From assembly GCA_029204225.1 (NCBI GenBank), contig CM055104.1:21761952-21825951 (forward strand): a DNA stretch of 64,000 nt. The letters run 5' to 3'. The notes below the pieces were generated by a model. The model saw only the letters and a program-made list of their open reading frames with translations, did not search any database and was not told the origin of the DNA. Below are positions 42,226 to 54,127 of this stretch, one piece after another. A program made the translations under genes and the position numbers. Numbering within the stretch: the first letter of the stretch is position 1; each line of letters starts with the position of its first letter. Origin of the DNA: Diphasiastrum complanatum (lineage: Eukaryota; Streptophyta; Lycopodiopsida; Lycopodiales; Lycopodiaceae).

Positions 42226-44001
42226 TCCACCCCACCTTTATAAAATCTGATGTCCTCATCAGATGTCAGATTAAAGTAAAGGTGTCTCCCAATTAAAATA
42301 ACTATACATTTAAGCTATTTGGCACAGTACTCAATTTACTGGCCACTTTTTATTAACATTGAAGCTGACACGCCACAAGTCGGAGGCTCAGCTCTTTGTA
42401 CTGAAAAATTACATAACTTGAAAATATATCTTTGTCTGGGAAAAGCGTAGATTTGATATCGCTTTCGTAAAACCCGAGAACCTTATTAACTGGTGACAGA
42501 GGCCTTTATTTAAAATGTTTGCCCCTGTCGCTTCTAACTTTTGACTTTGGAGCTCCTTTGAGCTCCTGATTTGTCCGTGATGCACTTTGTGGTGAGCTCC
42601 CTGAGCTCCAGATTTGTTCAGTTCCACACAGATATCAAGGCTCCCTGAGCCGAAGGATTTATCGTTTGATTGTCCACTTTATGGTCCACTCCGTGCCTTG
42701 TTGCTTCTGCACCTTGATTTCTCTCCTTGTCCTAGCCTGATCTTGATACTTTTACATCTTGGCTCGTTAAGGTAGGCAAAGATTGAGTACTTCGCAATGC
42801 ACCTCTCACTTAGCTTGAAGTAGCTCTTTGAATCAGCCCAAATGTAACCATTGACCTCGTGAAAAGCCAAAGGGTCGCACCAGTTTGATCCGCATCCGAA
42901 CTATCTCTTCGCGTTTGTTTGAAGCACCATGTCCGTCGTGCAAAACTTGCTTTCACAATTCCATCACTGGTCAGTTGCCTCACAGTCAAAACAAGAAGTG
43001 TACATCGAGCTTGGCTTCAAGTAGATCTCCTTGATTCAGACACATGCACTCAGAGTTTGCACTAGTCCGATCTCAACGCGAACTGTCCCTTAGCGTCCGT
43101 TCAAAATACCAAGTCTCTCATCAAGACTCAACTTTCACAGTTTTTTCATTGCTCAACTGCCTTACACGTAACACAAGCCAGCGTACTCATTTGTTTCCTC
43201 ATCATTCCTAGTCCAGAGAAAGCCTATAACAAACTTTTCCTTCCACAACAAAAACTTGTCAACATATTAGGTCCAAAGTTCGCCAGTTTCCTCGTGTGAG
43301 TATGGCTAGGTCACCTTGAATTTGCCCCCATTTTGATCAACTTTCATTCAAAATTTGCCCCAAGAGAGAGGTGTGTGTGATAGTTCCCCTCCACTTATAA
43401 AATCAACTGATCGGACTTAGAGTAGAGTTCTTCGGACAAAAAGCCTTTCCAACACTTTGCTTCCCATCTGCTAGGATTATGGCTCGATCCAACTTCTTGC
43501 CAATCTCTGAAGAGGATCCTAGTCTTTTCCCCTTTGAGGAAAAACCCAACTGGATATCACCCATGCTCAGTGAGTTTCAGTTCCAAAGGTGGTCGTCCCA
43601 AAATGAAGACCAACTGCTCCATAGAAGATCTCCCTTGAAATTGCCCTTTCCAACTTTTGACTTCCTGCTTGCGTCTGGTGGGCATTGTCGCAAATGAAAC
43701 TAACCCAAGAAACAGGCTAGCCATCCATCCTTTGCAAACATTGAGTCGTTTCGTTGTCGTTCACGTGTGAGTACTTGAACTGCAAATCCGCCCCACAGAT
43801 TCTGTAGTCCTCTTTGTTTGATGGTATCAGCCTTCAAAAGAAAGGTTCCTTCTCGAGCCATCAGCTCCTTGTATCACAAGCAATCATGCAAACGAGACAA
43901 AGCACGAGTACTAAGACTCACCACGAATACATACAAGTAAGACACTCAGACAGGTTTACTAACAAGTAATAAAGACAAGGTCCCCCTTTGAGATGGTCCT
44001 G
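42226..44001 (-). other. Family III internal or unassigned sequence
   Basis: 42226-42430 recurs at 50248-50450 and lies inside the purine tract, so it is the 3' internal part of family III. 43730-44001 recurs at 49011-49260 (inverted) and 50455-50690. Between them (42450-43730) I see no domain; a 72-codon ORF at 43479-43697 (MARSNFLPISEEDPSLFPFE) is unrecognised. Confidence 0.5.
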
Positions 44002-44255
44002 TGTAGCGCAGGCATCCCAAAGGGAGCCGAGAACCACGACTTAGCTTCCCAGCCTTCAACTCTTGCCATCCAAACCCACTTGACATACAAGCAGCCAACT
44101 CGCCAACCACGATCAGACTTAACCAACTTGAAGTTCCGAAAACCAACATTGAGATCCAACCTGGCGCCATGCCAGATCGGGGGTCCCGACGTGGGTGACT
44201 TCCCTCCAAGCAAGCCGCCCGACATGGGTGACTTCCCTCCAAGCAAGCCGCCCGA
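44002..44255 (-). repeat. LTR III fragment with short tandem duplication
   Basis: Begins TGTAGCGCAGG, the inner LTR III end. It contains a tandem repeat of about 33 bp (GTGGGTGACTTCCCTCCAAG and following bases) at 44195-44253 that other copies have once. It is cut at the inverted repeat. Confidence 0.75.
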
Positions 44256-44400
44256 TCGGGAGCTCGAGTCATGGCCTAGTCAGGAAAGCAGGGTGATTCG
44301 GCCGCCGGGACGGGTGTAAAGCACGGGTGGTTAGCTGCCGGTGCCGGATAGCTGCCGAATCACCCTGCTTTCCTGACTAGGCCATGACTCGAGCTCCCGA
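44256..44400. repeat. Perfect 47-bp inverted repeat
   Basis: Arms 44256-44302 and 44354-44400 are exact reverse complements, with a 51-bp spacer. The right arm is the start of an inverted LTR II fragment. The spacer matches part of the family III leader (44767-44815). Confidence 0.92.
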
Positions 44401-44549
44401 GCTAGCTCATGACTTTGTGACTACTTGACTGGCTCACCACAGGTCGGAGGCTCAGTCCTTGACGTTCTAACTTGCTCTCGGACCTTAGAGGGTGTCACCC
44501 CTTTGAGTCTTCAGGGCACGCTGGGTGCACCCAAGTCAGCTTTACAACA
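44354..44549 (-). repeat. LTR II fragment (inverted)
   Basis: Ends GCTGGGTGCACCCAAGTCAGC then TTTACAACA, matching the start of LTR II in inverse orientation. It overlaps the right arm of the inverted repeat. Confidence 0.8.
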
Positions 44550-45010
44550 TCGGCAGAACGGGGGACTTGATGAGTCAAAGTGCTGCCCTCGAGGTGTAAG
44601 CACAGTCAGTTCTCGCGGTTCGGGCCTGGCACTGTCTGCACGTAGGACGGATGAGGCAAAGTGCTGTCTAGGTAGGTGAAAGCACGATCTGTACCTTGTG
44701 GGGTGCGGGGCGACATATTCGAACTATACGGGTTAACCATTGATACAAAGATGCTGCTCGAATTCGGGTGTAAAGCACGGGTGGTTAGCTGCCGGTGCCG
44801 GATAGCTGCCGATCGTTTAGCTATAAGGGCTATCGACCAAAAAGTGGTGGGGCGTGACTGAGACAATGTGCTGCTTAATGGTGAAAGCATGGATGGTTGG
44901 ATGGATGTTTTCCCATGGGCTAATTCTGTGATAGATTTGTGTGGGTGCGGCTAGGCAACGGTCCTACGTCCGGTCTCAGGGGCGTTTGTGGCTTGAGAGG
45001 GATCCTCTGT
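44550..45010 (+). other. Family III leader with stem-loop array, copy 1
   Basis: Contains the repeated motif GTGCTGCC...GGTG(T/A)AAGCAC at about 44580, 44663 and 44873 (last base altered in the third), and TGCT...AGCA around CGAATTCG at about 44755-44780. It corresponds to 48610-49030 and, inverted, to 50700-51120. Confidence 0.7.
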
Positions 45011-45245
45011 GTTTGCTTTGGTTGGTATGTTCCATTTGTTGTGTGCTTGCTTGGACACAAATGACCTGGTTCTTACTTGGCTCTCAGGTGATGTGGTCGT
45101 GCTAAGTTTGAGGAAGAGATATTTTCATTGAAGCTGATTTAATAAAGAAGAAAAGAGAGCTGTGGGGCCCGGCCGACAGAAGGGAGAGCTTCAAATATAA
45201 AAAGGATTGAGGCGATAATCTGTTGGAAGTACACCTCTGACTATA
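45011..45245 (+). other. Leader before family II gag
   Basis: No gene. It leads into the gag start at 45246. A 5' LTR II and a primer site are not found immediately upstream, so the 5' end of this element is lost or rearranged. Confidence 0.4.
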
Positions 45246-46535
45246 ATGGAGGACCATCTTGAAGAGTTACGAGCATTGACGGACAGAGAAGAGCTGACTC
45301 GAGAATACACCTCTCGCATGCATCGAGATGGCACCAGGTCCAAGTCGAGAAAGAAAGAGCGTATGCACTCCACAGTGGCGCCCCTCCAAGAAAAGATGGG
45401 TGGCCCTTCTGAACCTACACCAAGAGATTAACCCTTGCCAGAGGCGCAACAAGACCTCTTTGAAGTGAAGATGCGGCAATACTTATCAAGCGCAATGACG
45501 GCTATGCAGAAGGATAGAGAAACAGAAAGGAAAGAATGGCAAACATCCTTGCGAACCATGAATCTTACTCAATTTAACCTTGCTAGAGACATGAGAGACG
45601 GGCTAACACAGCTCGAAGCCAGGTTTGAAGAGATGGAAGCAACTAGGGGGAATGCAGTTGCGCCTCCTCCACATATACCAAGAGAACCACGAGCGCGAAA
45701 CACGGAGGGCCCAAGGAAGACTGCCAAAGTGAAAGCACCACCTACTTTCAAAGGAGAGCGTGACATTCGAGTTGTGGAAGATTGGTTGTTTCACATGGAC
45801 CATTACTTCCGTCTGATGAACACTCCTGAGGAAGAAAGAACTGACTTGGCATTAGCATATTTTGAGGGCTACACTACAAATTGGTACCGGATGGCAGGAA
45901 TGCATTTTCAAACATGGGACGCATTCAAAGCCGCGTTACGAGAGGAGTTCATATCGAAGGATTCACACATGAGATTGAGGACAGAATTATCGGGGCTCAA
46001 ACAGAAAGGGTCATTGCGAGAGTACCTCAATAAATTCAGACAGAGTGTATGGGTTATTGAAGATATGTCCGAGGCGGACAAAACTCATTACCTATTGTCT
46101 GGAATGCAATCTTGGACCCGGCGTGCGATAGACAGCTACATGCCCCATGATTGCAATTCAACTATTCGAGCGGCTGAAATGGTTTGTGATTATGAGAGCA
46201 CATTGGCACCAGCTGCTCCCGCAACCTCAACAAGAGTATTTAGTGGATCCAGACCGAGTCCGAGCTTCTTTTCAAGGGGGGACTCAGCTCCAAATGGCAA
46301 CCAAGCCTCGAGTAGCGTGAATAAATTCCCAACAAAAACAGGGTTTGGCAACCAAGGCAACAATGGAGGGAACGTGTTCCAGAGAAGAAACAATGTTGGA
46401 CCTTCAGCTAGTCACAGCAACAGCTCACCAACAGTGGGCAGTTCCATGCGTTGCTTCAACTGTCATCAGCAAGGTCACTCTTGGAGGTCATGCCCCAAAC
46501 CATTGAATAAGCAAATCATGAACATTGAAGGATGA
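45246..46535 (+). pseudogene. Family II gag, nearly intact
   Basis: The ATG at 45246 opens MEDHLEELRALTDREELTRE. An in-frame TAA at 45429-45431 is the only break before a 366-codon open stretch. That stretch has a coiled-coil-like region (MQKDRETERKEWQTSLRTM), the retrotransposon gag core (PPTFKGERDIRVVEDWLFHM, LALAYFEGYTTNWY, WDAFKAALREEF, GSLREYLNKFRQSV), an Asn/Ser-rich linker and a canonical knuckle CFNCHQQGHSWRSC. The length is normal for gypsy gag. Readthrough or a single mutation would explain the stop. Confidence 0.88.
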
Positions 46536-47444
46536 TAGGATGGAGAGAGAGAGGCATTTGATCAAGAAGATGGTGAACAAGATGATGAAGAGGACCCAGA
46601 AACGGATTTGACGGAGTCTGACCTGAATGCCTTGCAACAGATAGGGGCACTTGCGGCGTATCGTGAACATCTTATGGCGACTCCTGCGAGAGGATCCAAG
46701 TTATTGTACCTGAAAAGCTGTATTCAAGGCAAGATCATTTACTTCATGGTAGACCTGGGGGCGTCACATAACTACTTGTCAAAAAAACTGACAGGAGAAT
46801 TGGACATCCAATGTGAAGAAAATGTGACTCCTATTTGTGTGGAGACCGCGAAAGGTACAATGACCACTTGTAGATTGGCAACCAACTTACCAATCTCTCT
46901 GGGAGCCTGGAAGAATCGACTAACGTTCACAATCTTGAAGATGGATGCCTTCGACGCTATTTTGGGATTAAGCTGGTTTAACGAACATGTGGTGGCCTTC
47001 TTGGCAAAAGGGGTTAACCTTGTGTTATTATATAATGGCAGGAGACCTTGTGTCGTCAGAGCTGTGCTAGGGGACCAACTAGAAAAGAACGACACAAATG
47101 AACCTGAGCCAACCATTCCTCCCAATCTCATTCACCTCTTTAATGAAGGACAGCCAACAGTGAGAGACCAGCTGACACGGGAACAAATGGAGCCAACATT
47201 GCCTATAGTCTCTACATCAAAGGTGAATTCAAGTGCCGATGCAGAGCTCAAGGAGCTCACCTTGTGTGACCAAGCGAAAGCTCACTTCTTTAATGAAGGA
47301 CATCCAACAGTGACAAACCAGCTGACGCGAGGTCAAATGGAGGCAACATTGCCTGCAGGTTCTACATCAAAGGTGAATCTAAGTGCCGATGCAGAGCTCA
47401 AGGAGCTCAACTTGGACGACCAAACGAAATATCTAGAGTCCTAG
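46536..47444 (+). CDS. Family II aspartic protease with C-terminal 50-residue tandem repeat
   Basis: The 278-codon frame starts at 46608; the frame upstream in 46536-46607 is acidic (EQDDEEDPETDL). The protease loop reads FMVDLGASHNYLS, with L where S or T is normal between the catalytic Asp and Gly, then KMDAFDAILGLSWFNEH. The C-terminal part is two tandem copies of a 150-bp unit (47141-47290 and 47291-47440), each coding N-E-G-(Q/H)-P-T-V...STSKVN.SADAELKEL. A stop follows at 47444 and no RT is present, so pol was deleted after the protease. Whether the protein was ever active is doubtful. Confidence 0.7.
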
Positions 47445-47811
47445 GGGACTCATCCAGATGTGCGACGAAAACGACATATCTGAGGCTTAAGGGGGCCGTA
47501 AGTAACTTTTTCTTTCATGTTAATAAAGTAAGCCGCATTTCTCATCGAGGAGTGAGCTTCAGTCTAATGTCTAAGTGCAGCAACTTCACATAGGTTTTAC
47601 GTAAGTGAACTAGATCCACACTTTTTCTGTGCTGGGTGTAAAACACAATATCATTACTCCGCTTTACAGTTGGTTTCCTTTGGCCGATGAATCAAGCCCG
47701 TGCCCTTGTATATGTGACTAAAGTCTGGCCAGTGAATTAAGCCCGTGCCATGAGTCTTAGGTTCTAGTTTGGCCCTGATGAGGACATCAGCTTTGTCAAA
47801 CGAGAGGAGGA
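47445..47811 (+). other. 3' untranslated region and purine tract, family II
   Basis: Shares blocks with 36994-37238 and ends in AACGAGAGGAGGA before the LTR. It contains an AATAAA at about 47520. Confidence 0.72.
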
Positions 47812-48524
47812 TGTTGGAAAGCTGACTCGGGTGCACCCAGCGTGCCTTGTAAGACTCAAAGGGGTGACACTCTCTAAGGTCCCAGAGCAAGTTAGAACGT
47901 CAAGGACTGAGCCTCCGACCTGTGGTGAGCCAGTCAAGTAGTCACAAAGTCATGAGCTAGCTCTGGAGCTCGAGTCATGGCCTAGTCAGAAAAGCAAGTT
48001 GATTCGGCCGCCGGGACGGCTCCCGGGACCCATGTCCTAGAGCTAGACTGATTCTGCCAGGCTTGCCAGGCTTAATCAGCAAAATAACAACTAAGTCCCA
48101 AAAAGCGTGCTTTACCAGAAAGTACTATGTTTCAGAATAGAGGGGGTGCGCCGAATCACAACAGAATTATAGGAGGAGTCCGGTAGACAGAAACTTGCGC
48201 AGCTCAACCAGCGCCAGGAATCCAGTCGCCAGGTCTCAGCTCCCTCGACATGGGGCTTGCCGCTATGCCAATTGGTCAGTTTGGCGACCACTATGCCTCG
48301 GGTTTCATGTGTGGCTTGTCTTTGCCTTTGGTTACCTTTTGGGGACGGATTCTGAGTTGGCTTTCGGGTTGGTTGGGATTCCAGTTTTCTTAAGTCTGAA
48401 TGGTTGAGCTTGTTACATTTCTGAGTTGGCTTTTACGTAAGTGCATGATGGATGAATGTTAGACTTAAGCGCGTGTTGGGGAAACCGCTCAAGTCCCAAC
48501 GCCCTTTGAGGCGCCGGCGCAACA
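47812..48524 (+). repeat. LTR of family II, internally deleted (713 bp)
   Basis: Starts TGTTGGAAAGCTGACTC and ends GGCGCCGGCGCAACA. About 200 bp present in 37239-38155 are missing at about 48246 (junction GCTCCCTC/GACATGGGGC). Confidence 0.85.
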
Positions 48525-49010
48525 GAAATGGCCACGGTTTGGGGTTCATCAAGACAAATGTTGTGCAAGGTGCTGCCCACATTGTAAGCACGGGTGCGTC
48601 CACGGTCAGGGTGGTCGACAGAACGGGGGACTTGATGAGTCAAGGTGCTGCCCTTGAGGTGTAAGCACGGTCAGTTCTCGCGGTTCCGGCCTGGCGTTGT
48701 CTGCACGTAGGACGGATGAGGCAAAGTGCTGCCTAGGGAGGTGAAAGCACGGTCTGTACCTTGTGGGGTGCGGGGCGACATATTCGAACTGTACGGGTTA
48801 ACCATTGATACAGAGATGTTGCTCGAATTCGGGTGTAAAGCACGGGTGGTTAGCTGCCGGTGCGGGATAGCTGCCGATCGTTTAGCTATAAGGGCTATCG
48901 ACCAAAAAGTGGTGGGGCATGACTGAGGCAATGTGCTGCTTTATGGTGAAAGCACGGATAGTTGGAGGGGTGTCCTATGTGGGCTGATTCGGTGATCGAT
49001 TTGTATGGGC
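48525..49010 (+). other. Family III leader with stem-loop array, copy 2
   Basis: Five related stem-loops lie at 48570-48591, 48645-48668, 48726-48750, 48820-48842 and 48933-48955. Four have GTGCT paired with AGCAC; the fourth has TGCT/AGCA around CGAATTCG. Most are preceded by GA(T)GAG(G/T)CAA and followed by CGG. Spacing grows from 75 to about 113 bases. In the copy at 50690-51201 this array lies just inside the primer site, so it is the 5' leader of family III. Confidence 0.75.
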
Positions 49011-49313
49011 GCGGCCAGGCAAAGGTCCGTTGGCAGGACCATCTCAAAGGGGGACCTTGTCTTTGTTACTTGTTAGTAAACCTGCCTGAGTGTCTTACTT
49101 GTACGTATTCGTGGTGAGTCTTAGTACTCGTGCTTTGCCTGGTTTGCATGATTGCTTGTGATACAAGGAGCTGATGGCTCGAGAAGGAACCTTTTCTTTT
49201 GAAGGCTGATACCATCAAACCAAGAGGACTATAGAATCTGTGGGGCGGATTTGATCATCATGTCCTCTACCGATACTTCCCAATCTCTGCGCTATACTAT
49301 CCATCGTGATGTC
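49011..49313 (+). repeat. Repeat shared with 43730-44001 and 50455-50690
   Basis: Non-coding. Continuous with the leader and present in three copies, it is probably more of the family III leader. It ends at the inverted LTR II start, 49314. Confidence 0.6.
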
Positions 49314-50233
49314 TGTTGCGCCGGCGCCTCAAAGGGCGCTGGGACTTGAGCGGTTTCCCCAACACGCGCTTAAGTCTAACATTCATCCATTATGCACTTA
49401 CGTAAAAGCCAACTCAGAATCGTAACAAGCTTAACCATTCAGACTTAAGAAAACTGGAATCCCAACCAACCCGAAAGCCAACTCAGAATCCGTCCCCAAA
49501 AGGTAACCAAAGGCAAAGACAAGCCACACATGAAACCCAAGGCATAGTGGTCGCCAAACTGACCAATTGGCATATCGGCAAGCCCCATGTCGATGACAGG
49601 GACCCTTAGGCGCCAGCGACGCAAAAAGGTTGTAGTAAGGGTCCTTTCACTTGGACCAGTCCCGGAGGCGAAACCGAAATGGTAATCATCCCCAAGGATC
49701 AACTTTATTAGAATTGGAAGAGGTTACATTCATACATAGACTGACCGGTCTCGGGGCCACCAACACGTGTTGGGCATTGTGCTTGGCTCGTGCTGGTAGA
49801 GGGAGCTGAGACCTGGCGACTGGATTCCTGGCGCTAGTTGAGCTGCCCAAGTTTCTGTCTGCCGGACTCCCCCTATAATTCTGCTGTGATTCGGCGCACC
49901 CCCTCTGGTTTAAAACATAGTGCTTTTTGGTAAAGCACGCTTTTTAGGACTTAGTTTTTAATTTGCTGATTAAGCCTGGCAAGCCTGGCAGAATCAGTCT
50001 GGCTCCCGGACATGGGTCCCGGGAGCCGTCCCGGCGGCCGAATCAACTTGTTTTCCTGACTAGGCCATGACTCGAGCTCCAGAGCTAGCTCATGACTTTG
50101 TGACTACTTGACTGGCTCACCACAGGTCGGAGGCTCAGTCCTTGACGTTCTAACTTGCTCTGGGACCTTAGAGAGTGTCACCCCTTTGAGTTTTACAGGG
50201 AACGCTGGGTGCACCCGAGTCCACTTTACAACA
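49314..50233 (-). repeat. LTR of family II (920 bp)
   Basis: Plus-strand ends are TGTTGCGCCGGCGCC and CTTTACAACA. Full-length inverted match to 37239-38155. No clear target duplication was found. Confidence 0.85.
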
Positions 50234-50689
50234 ATAGCTTTACAACATCCACCCCACCTTTATAAAATCTGATGTCCTCATTAGATGTCAGATTAAAGTA
50301 AAGGTGTCTCCAAATTAAAATAACTATACATTTAAGCTACTTGGCACATTACTCAATTTTTCTGGCCACTTTTTATTAACATTGAAACTGGTACACCACA
50401 AGTCGGAGGCTCAGCTCTTTGTACTGAAAAATTACATAACTTGAAAATATACTTGAACTGCAAATCCGCCTCACAGATTCTGTAGTCCTCTTTGTTTGAT
50501 GGTATTAGCCTAAGAAAGGTTCCTTCTCGAGCCATCTGCTCTTTGTAATCACAAGCAATCATGCAAACCAGGCAAAGCACGAGTACTAAGACTCACCACG
50601 AATACATACAAGTAAGACACTCAGGCAGGTTTACTAACAAGTAACATAGACAAGGTCCCCCTTTGAGATGGTCCTGCCAACGGACCTTT
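50234..50689 (-). other. Family III 3' internal and leader pieces
   Basis: The first 14 bases (ATAGCTTTACAACA) are the end of an LTR III. The purine tract (minus AAAGGTGGGGTGGA) and the block found at 42226-42430 follow. From about 50455 it switches to the block at 49011-49260 (inverted). It is a deletion junction within family III. Confidence 0.65.
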
Positions 50690-51201
50690 GCCTGGCCGCG
50701 CCCATACAAATCGATCACAGAATCAGCCCACATAGGACACCCCTCCAACTATCCGTGCTTTCACCATTAAGCAACACACTGCCTCAGTCACGCCCACCAC
50801 TTTTTGGTCGATAGCCCTTATAGCTAAACGATCGGCAGCTATCCCGCACCGGCAGCTAACCACCCGAATTCGAGCAACATGTCTGTATCAATGGTTAACC
50901 CGTACAGTTCGAATATGTCACCCAACACCCCACAAGGCACAGACCGTGCTTTCACCTACCTAGGCAGCACTTTGCCTCATCTGTCCTACATGCAGATGGC
51001 GCCAGGCCCAAACCGTGAGAACAAAGCGTGCTTACACCTCAAGGGCAGCACCTTGACTGATCAAGTCCCCCGTTCTGCCGACCACCCCGACCGTGGACGC
51101 ACCCATGCTTACACTGTGGGTAGCACCTTGCACAACAGTTGTCTTGATGAACCCCAAACCGTGGCCATTTCCGTAAGATCCGCATAGCTGACCGGCCAGT
51201 C
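50690..51201 (-). other. Family III leader with stem-loop array, copy 3
   Basis: Inverted counterpart of 48525-49010. It lies directly inside the primer site at 51202, which proves its place as the 5' leader. Its stem-loops read inverted, for example GTGCTTACACCTCAAGGGCA then GCAC at about 51027-51051. Confidence 0.75.
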
Positions 51202-51214
51202 GGCTTTGATACCA
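51202..51214 (-). other. Primer-binding site, family III
   Basis: On the minus strand this reads TGGTATCAAAGCC, two bases inside LTR III. It is the same tRNA-iMet-type site as in gypsy family I. Confidence 0.85.
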
Positions 51215-51216
51215 CA

Positions 51217-52306
51217 TGTAGCGCAAGCATCCCAAAGGGAGCCGAGAACCACGACTTAGCTTCCCAGCCTTCAACTCTTGCCATCCAAACCCACTTGACA
51301 TACAAGCAGCCAACTCGCCAACAATGATCAGACTTAACCAACTTGAAGTTCCGAAAACCAACATTGAGATCAAACCTGGCGCCATGCCAGATCGGGGGTC
51401 CCGATGTGGGTGACTTCCCTCCAAGCAAGTCGCCCGACATACATCAAACTTAACCAACTCGAAGCTTCGTTACAAACGAGTAACATCCATTCCAGGCAAG
51501 CGGTCTGACTTACATCGGACTTAACCGAGTGCTGGAAGCCAACCTGGCGCCACGCCAGACTGGACAGCCATAAACAGGTAACTTCCACCCAAGCAAGCCA
51601 TCCAACTCAGCCGACAGGTTAGAGCCCGTTCCCCAAGAGCTTAACCCATTCACGTTCATGCAAGGAACACTCTAAACCACAAGCCGCGACAGATATGGAG
51701 ACAACCAGTTCCTGGACCAAATGGTCCAGACAGCATACCGTTGGCGCCACGGACCGAATGATCCGACGGCATACCGCTGGCGTCCCGAGATACGACCCTC
51801 AGCTATGTGCCAACTTAAAAATTCTGAAGCGACCTTACAATTGGCGCTTTTACCGAACACTAAAACCCAGAAAGTAATCAGAGTCAGTTTGAGGAAAATC
51901 TCACTTTATTGATAAATCTGAGAAGGTTACATTTCAAGTGTGTGACCGACCCTAGTCTCCGGGGCGCTAGCATGGCAAGGCGAGAGCCATGACAAATTCC
52001 AGCAAGGGAGACTGAGACTTGGTTGGAGCTCGCCCTGAGTCGCAACCCGCACTCCCCTATAGTATTGGTAGGATTTGGCCCCCCCCCTCATACCACCTAG
52101 ATCGTGTGAGGTGATTGCACATTGATCTGAGTTCTCTGGACTTCGCTAGAACCAATCAAAGATTTTCAGCCATAGGAACTTTGCGCCGGCTGGATTCTGG
52201 TCACAGTGGCGTCGGCCGCGGGAGGAGCAGGGGCGTTGCTGGCGCCGGGGACAATGCTGGCGCCAGTGGCGCCCGAAGTAAAGCTTATGAAGATAGCTTT
52301 ACAACA
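51217..52306 (-). repeat. 5' LTR of a minus-strand family III element (1090 bp)
   Basis: Plus-strand ends are TGTAGCGCAAG and CTTTACAACA. The primer site and leader adjoin the left end, so the element extends leftward. The right flank (GCATG...) is outside DNA. Confidence 0.87.
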
Positions 52307-54127
52307 GCATGGGGGCCCGCCAAGGCAGCAGAAATAGGAAGCGACTGGAAGGCAGCCGAAGAAGGAAGAAAGAACACGTGAGGCTGCTTCACCTGACAAG
52401 AGATGTCAGAGGGGGGAGCATCTGCAGGGGAGAGCGAAGGAGGAGTATGCTCAACCGCAGCACTAGCAGGATGGAAAACTTGTGCACAAGGAAGAGAGCG
52501 AGGAGCTGGTGAAGAAGTAGACAGGGCAGAAGCATCGAGAGAGGCTGCCAAAAGGTGCAAGGAAGCAAGTAGATTCTCACACGGGGGAAAAGAAAAAGCA
52601 TGTTTAAGAAATTGAAATGTTGTTGCATGGATGCTGATGAATTCACTGAGAAAGTTGTCCTGAGACTTTTTGAAAGTTGTGAAGGATTTAGCTCACTGAA
52701 CTTTCAGAATCTTGTACAAAAATTTTTGCACTTTAAAATCAAGATAGAGGAAGCAGATGTTAACTGATTGATATGAACATGTGGCAAGTTTCCATGAGAT
52801 ATAGTTCTATGAAGTTTGTTCTTGACCTTTTGTATTTGGTCATTCAACGCATGGAAGATGACGGGTTTTATGCTCAGAAAGGACTAGGATACTAATTCTG
52901 CGTGAAATTGTTATCAGAATCCAGCAAAGTATAAATAGGTTGGAGAGTCGGTTAGACAAGTCCTAATAACAATAACATCTTAAGTTTCATTAATCGGTAT
53001 ATTTTATGATCACGAGCAGAGTGTGTACAATTAATTATACCAAACGCAATGTGACTGCCAAGTTTGTTCTATCAAAGTTCTGAGCTTCAGTTGCACCGTG
53101 TGAAGTACGACGAAAGAGAATCTACTTTCGTGTCATGGGGACATGTTTTTTTTATTCCAAGATTGATGGTTGTCAGTTGTAGTAGTTAAAGACTTCTGAA
53201 CAATTTTAGCTGATTGTGTACCGCATCAAACCAAAATAGAACTGGATGGGTAAGAACAAGGTGTTCAACCTTGGTTCCTGAATCTTACAATTCACAGACA
53301 GCAAGTCATTGCTTTAACAGGAACACTAGTGAAAAAGGCATGCACATTGAGCACAACCTGGAAGGCTCCAAACCTTGTGCGTATCATAAATTTATGTGCA
53401 TATGGTCATCCCACATTCAGAGTTTTGATTAAAAAACTCTACTTATATAATTGGTCTAACAGCTTACAAGGGTACAGGTCCCACGCTGAACCAAGTTCTT
53501 CAGTTAACTAAAGGAAAATCTTTTTCCAGCCTATACAAAGCAAGCACATGAAATTGAAACCTAATCTTAAAGATGTTCTTGATTAGTCTTCGCTTAGAAA
53601 GGATAGAATGCTCCTTCCAGCATGTAATGCCACAGTGATAACAAATCCTATACATCCAGTTCCCATTTTGGTCTAGACTTCTAGAAGAGATGACCGAAAA
53701 TACACTAGCCAACATCTTAGATCAGACTAATTTAGGCTTGCCATTTGTAGACGTCAACGAGTCTTGTCATCCAGGGTTGTATATGTTCCAACTTACATCA
53801 GAATAACGTCGGAGGAGCTAAAAATTTGGCTATCTGCTTACAATTATCTTCATTGTGCTTTAGAGGCAGCAAATATCTGATGTTGCGCTCTATCACTGCT
53901 AGCTTGAAGGTCACTGCTCAAAATTCAAAATCGTCAGTTGGCTCAACTTTCCCGGCATCCATTTAGTTCAAGCGGCAACGGTGCTGTGCTTGGCTCTCAA
54001 GATGCAGAAGCCAACTTTCCCAAGATAGCATAAAATCCTCGGTCCATGTTGATGCTTGCATCGTACTGTGACAACAGAGAACGGTTAAGCTGCAGTACAG
54101 AAGTAACACTCCGGTAATACTTGTTTC
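52307..54127. other. Low-copy-looking DNA 3' of the receptor kinase
   Basis: No gene. Overlapping ORFs on both strands at 52115-52646 are compositionally simple and unlike any family I know. From 52650 on the sequence is AT-rich with no repeat partner in this window. Part nearest 54127 is presumably the kinase 3' UTR. Confidence 0.5.

Noticed and set aside
52115-52646. Several overlapping ORFs next to LTR III
   Set aside because: Part is LTR III itself; the rest is Ser/Ala/Pro-rich in all frames and unrecognised.
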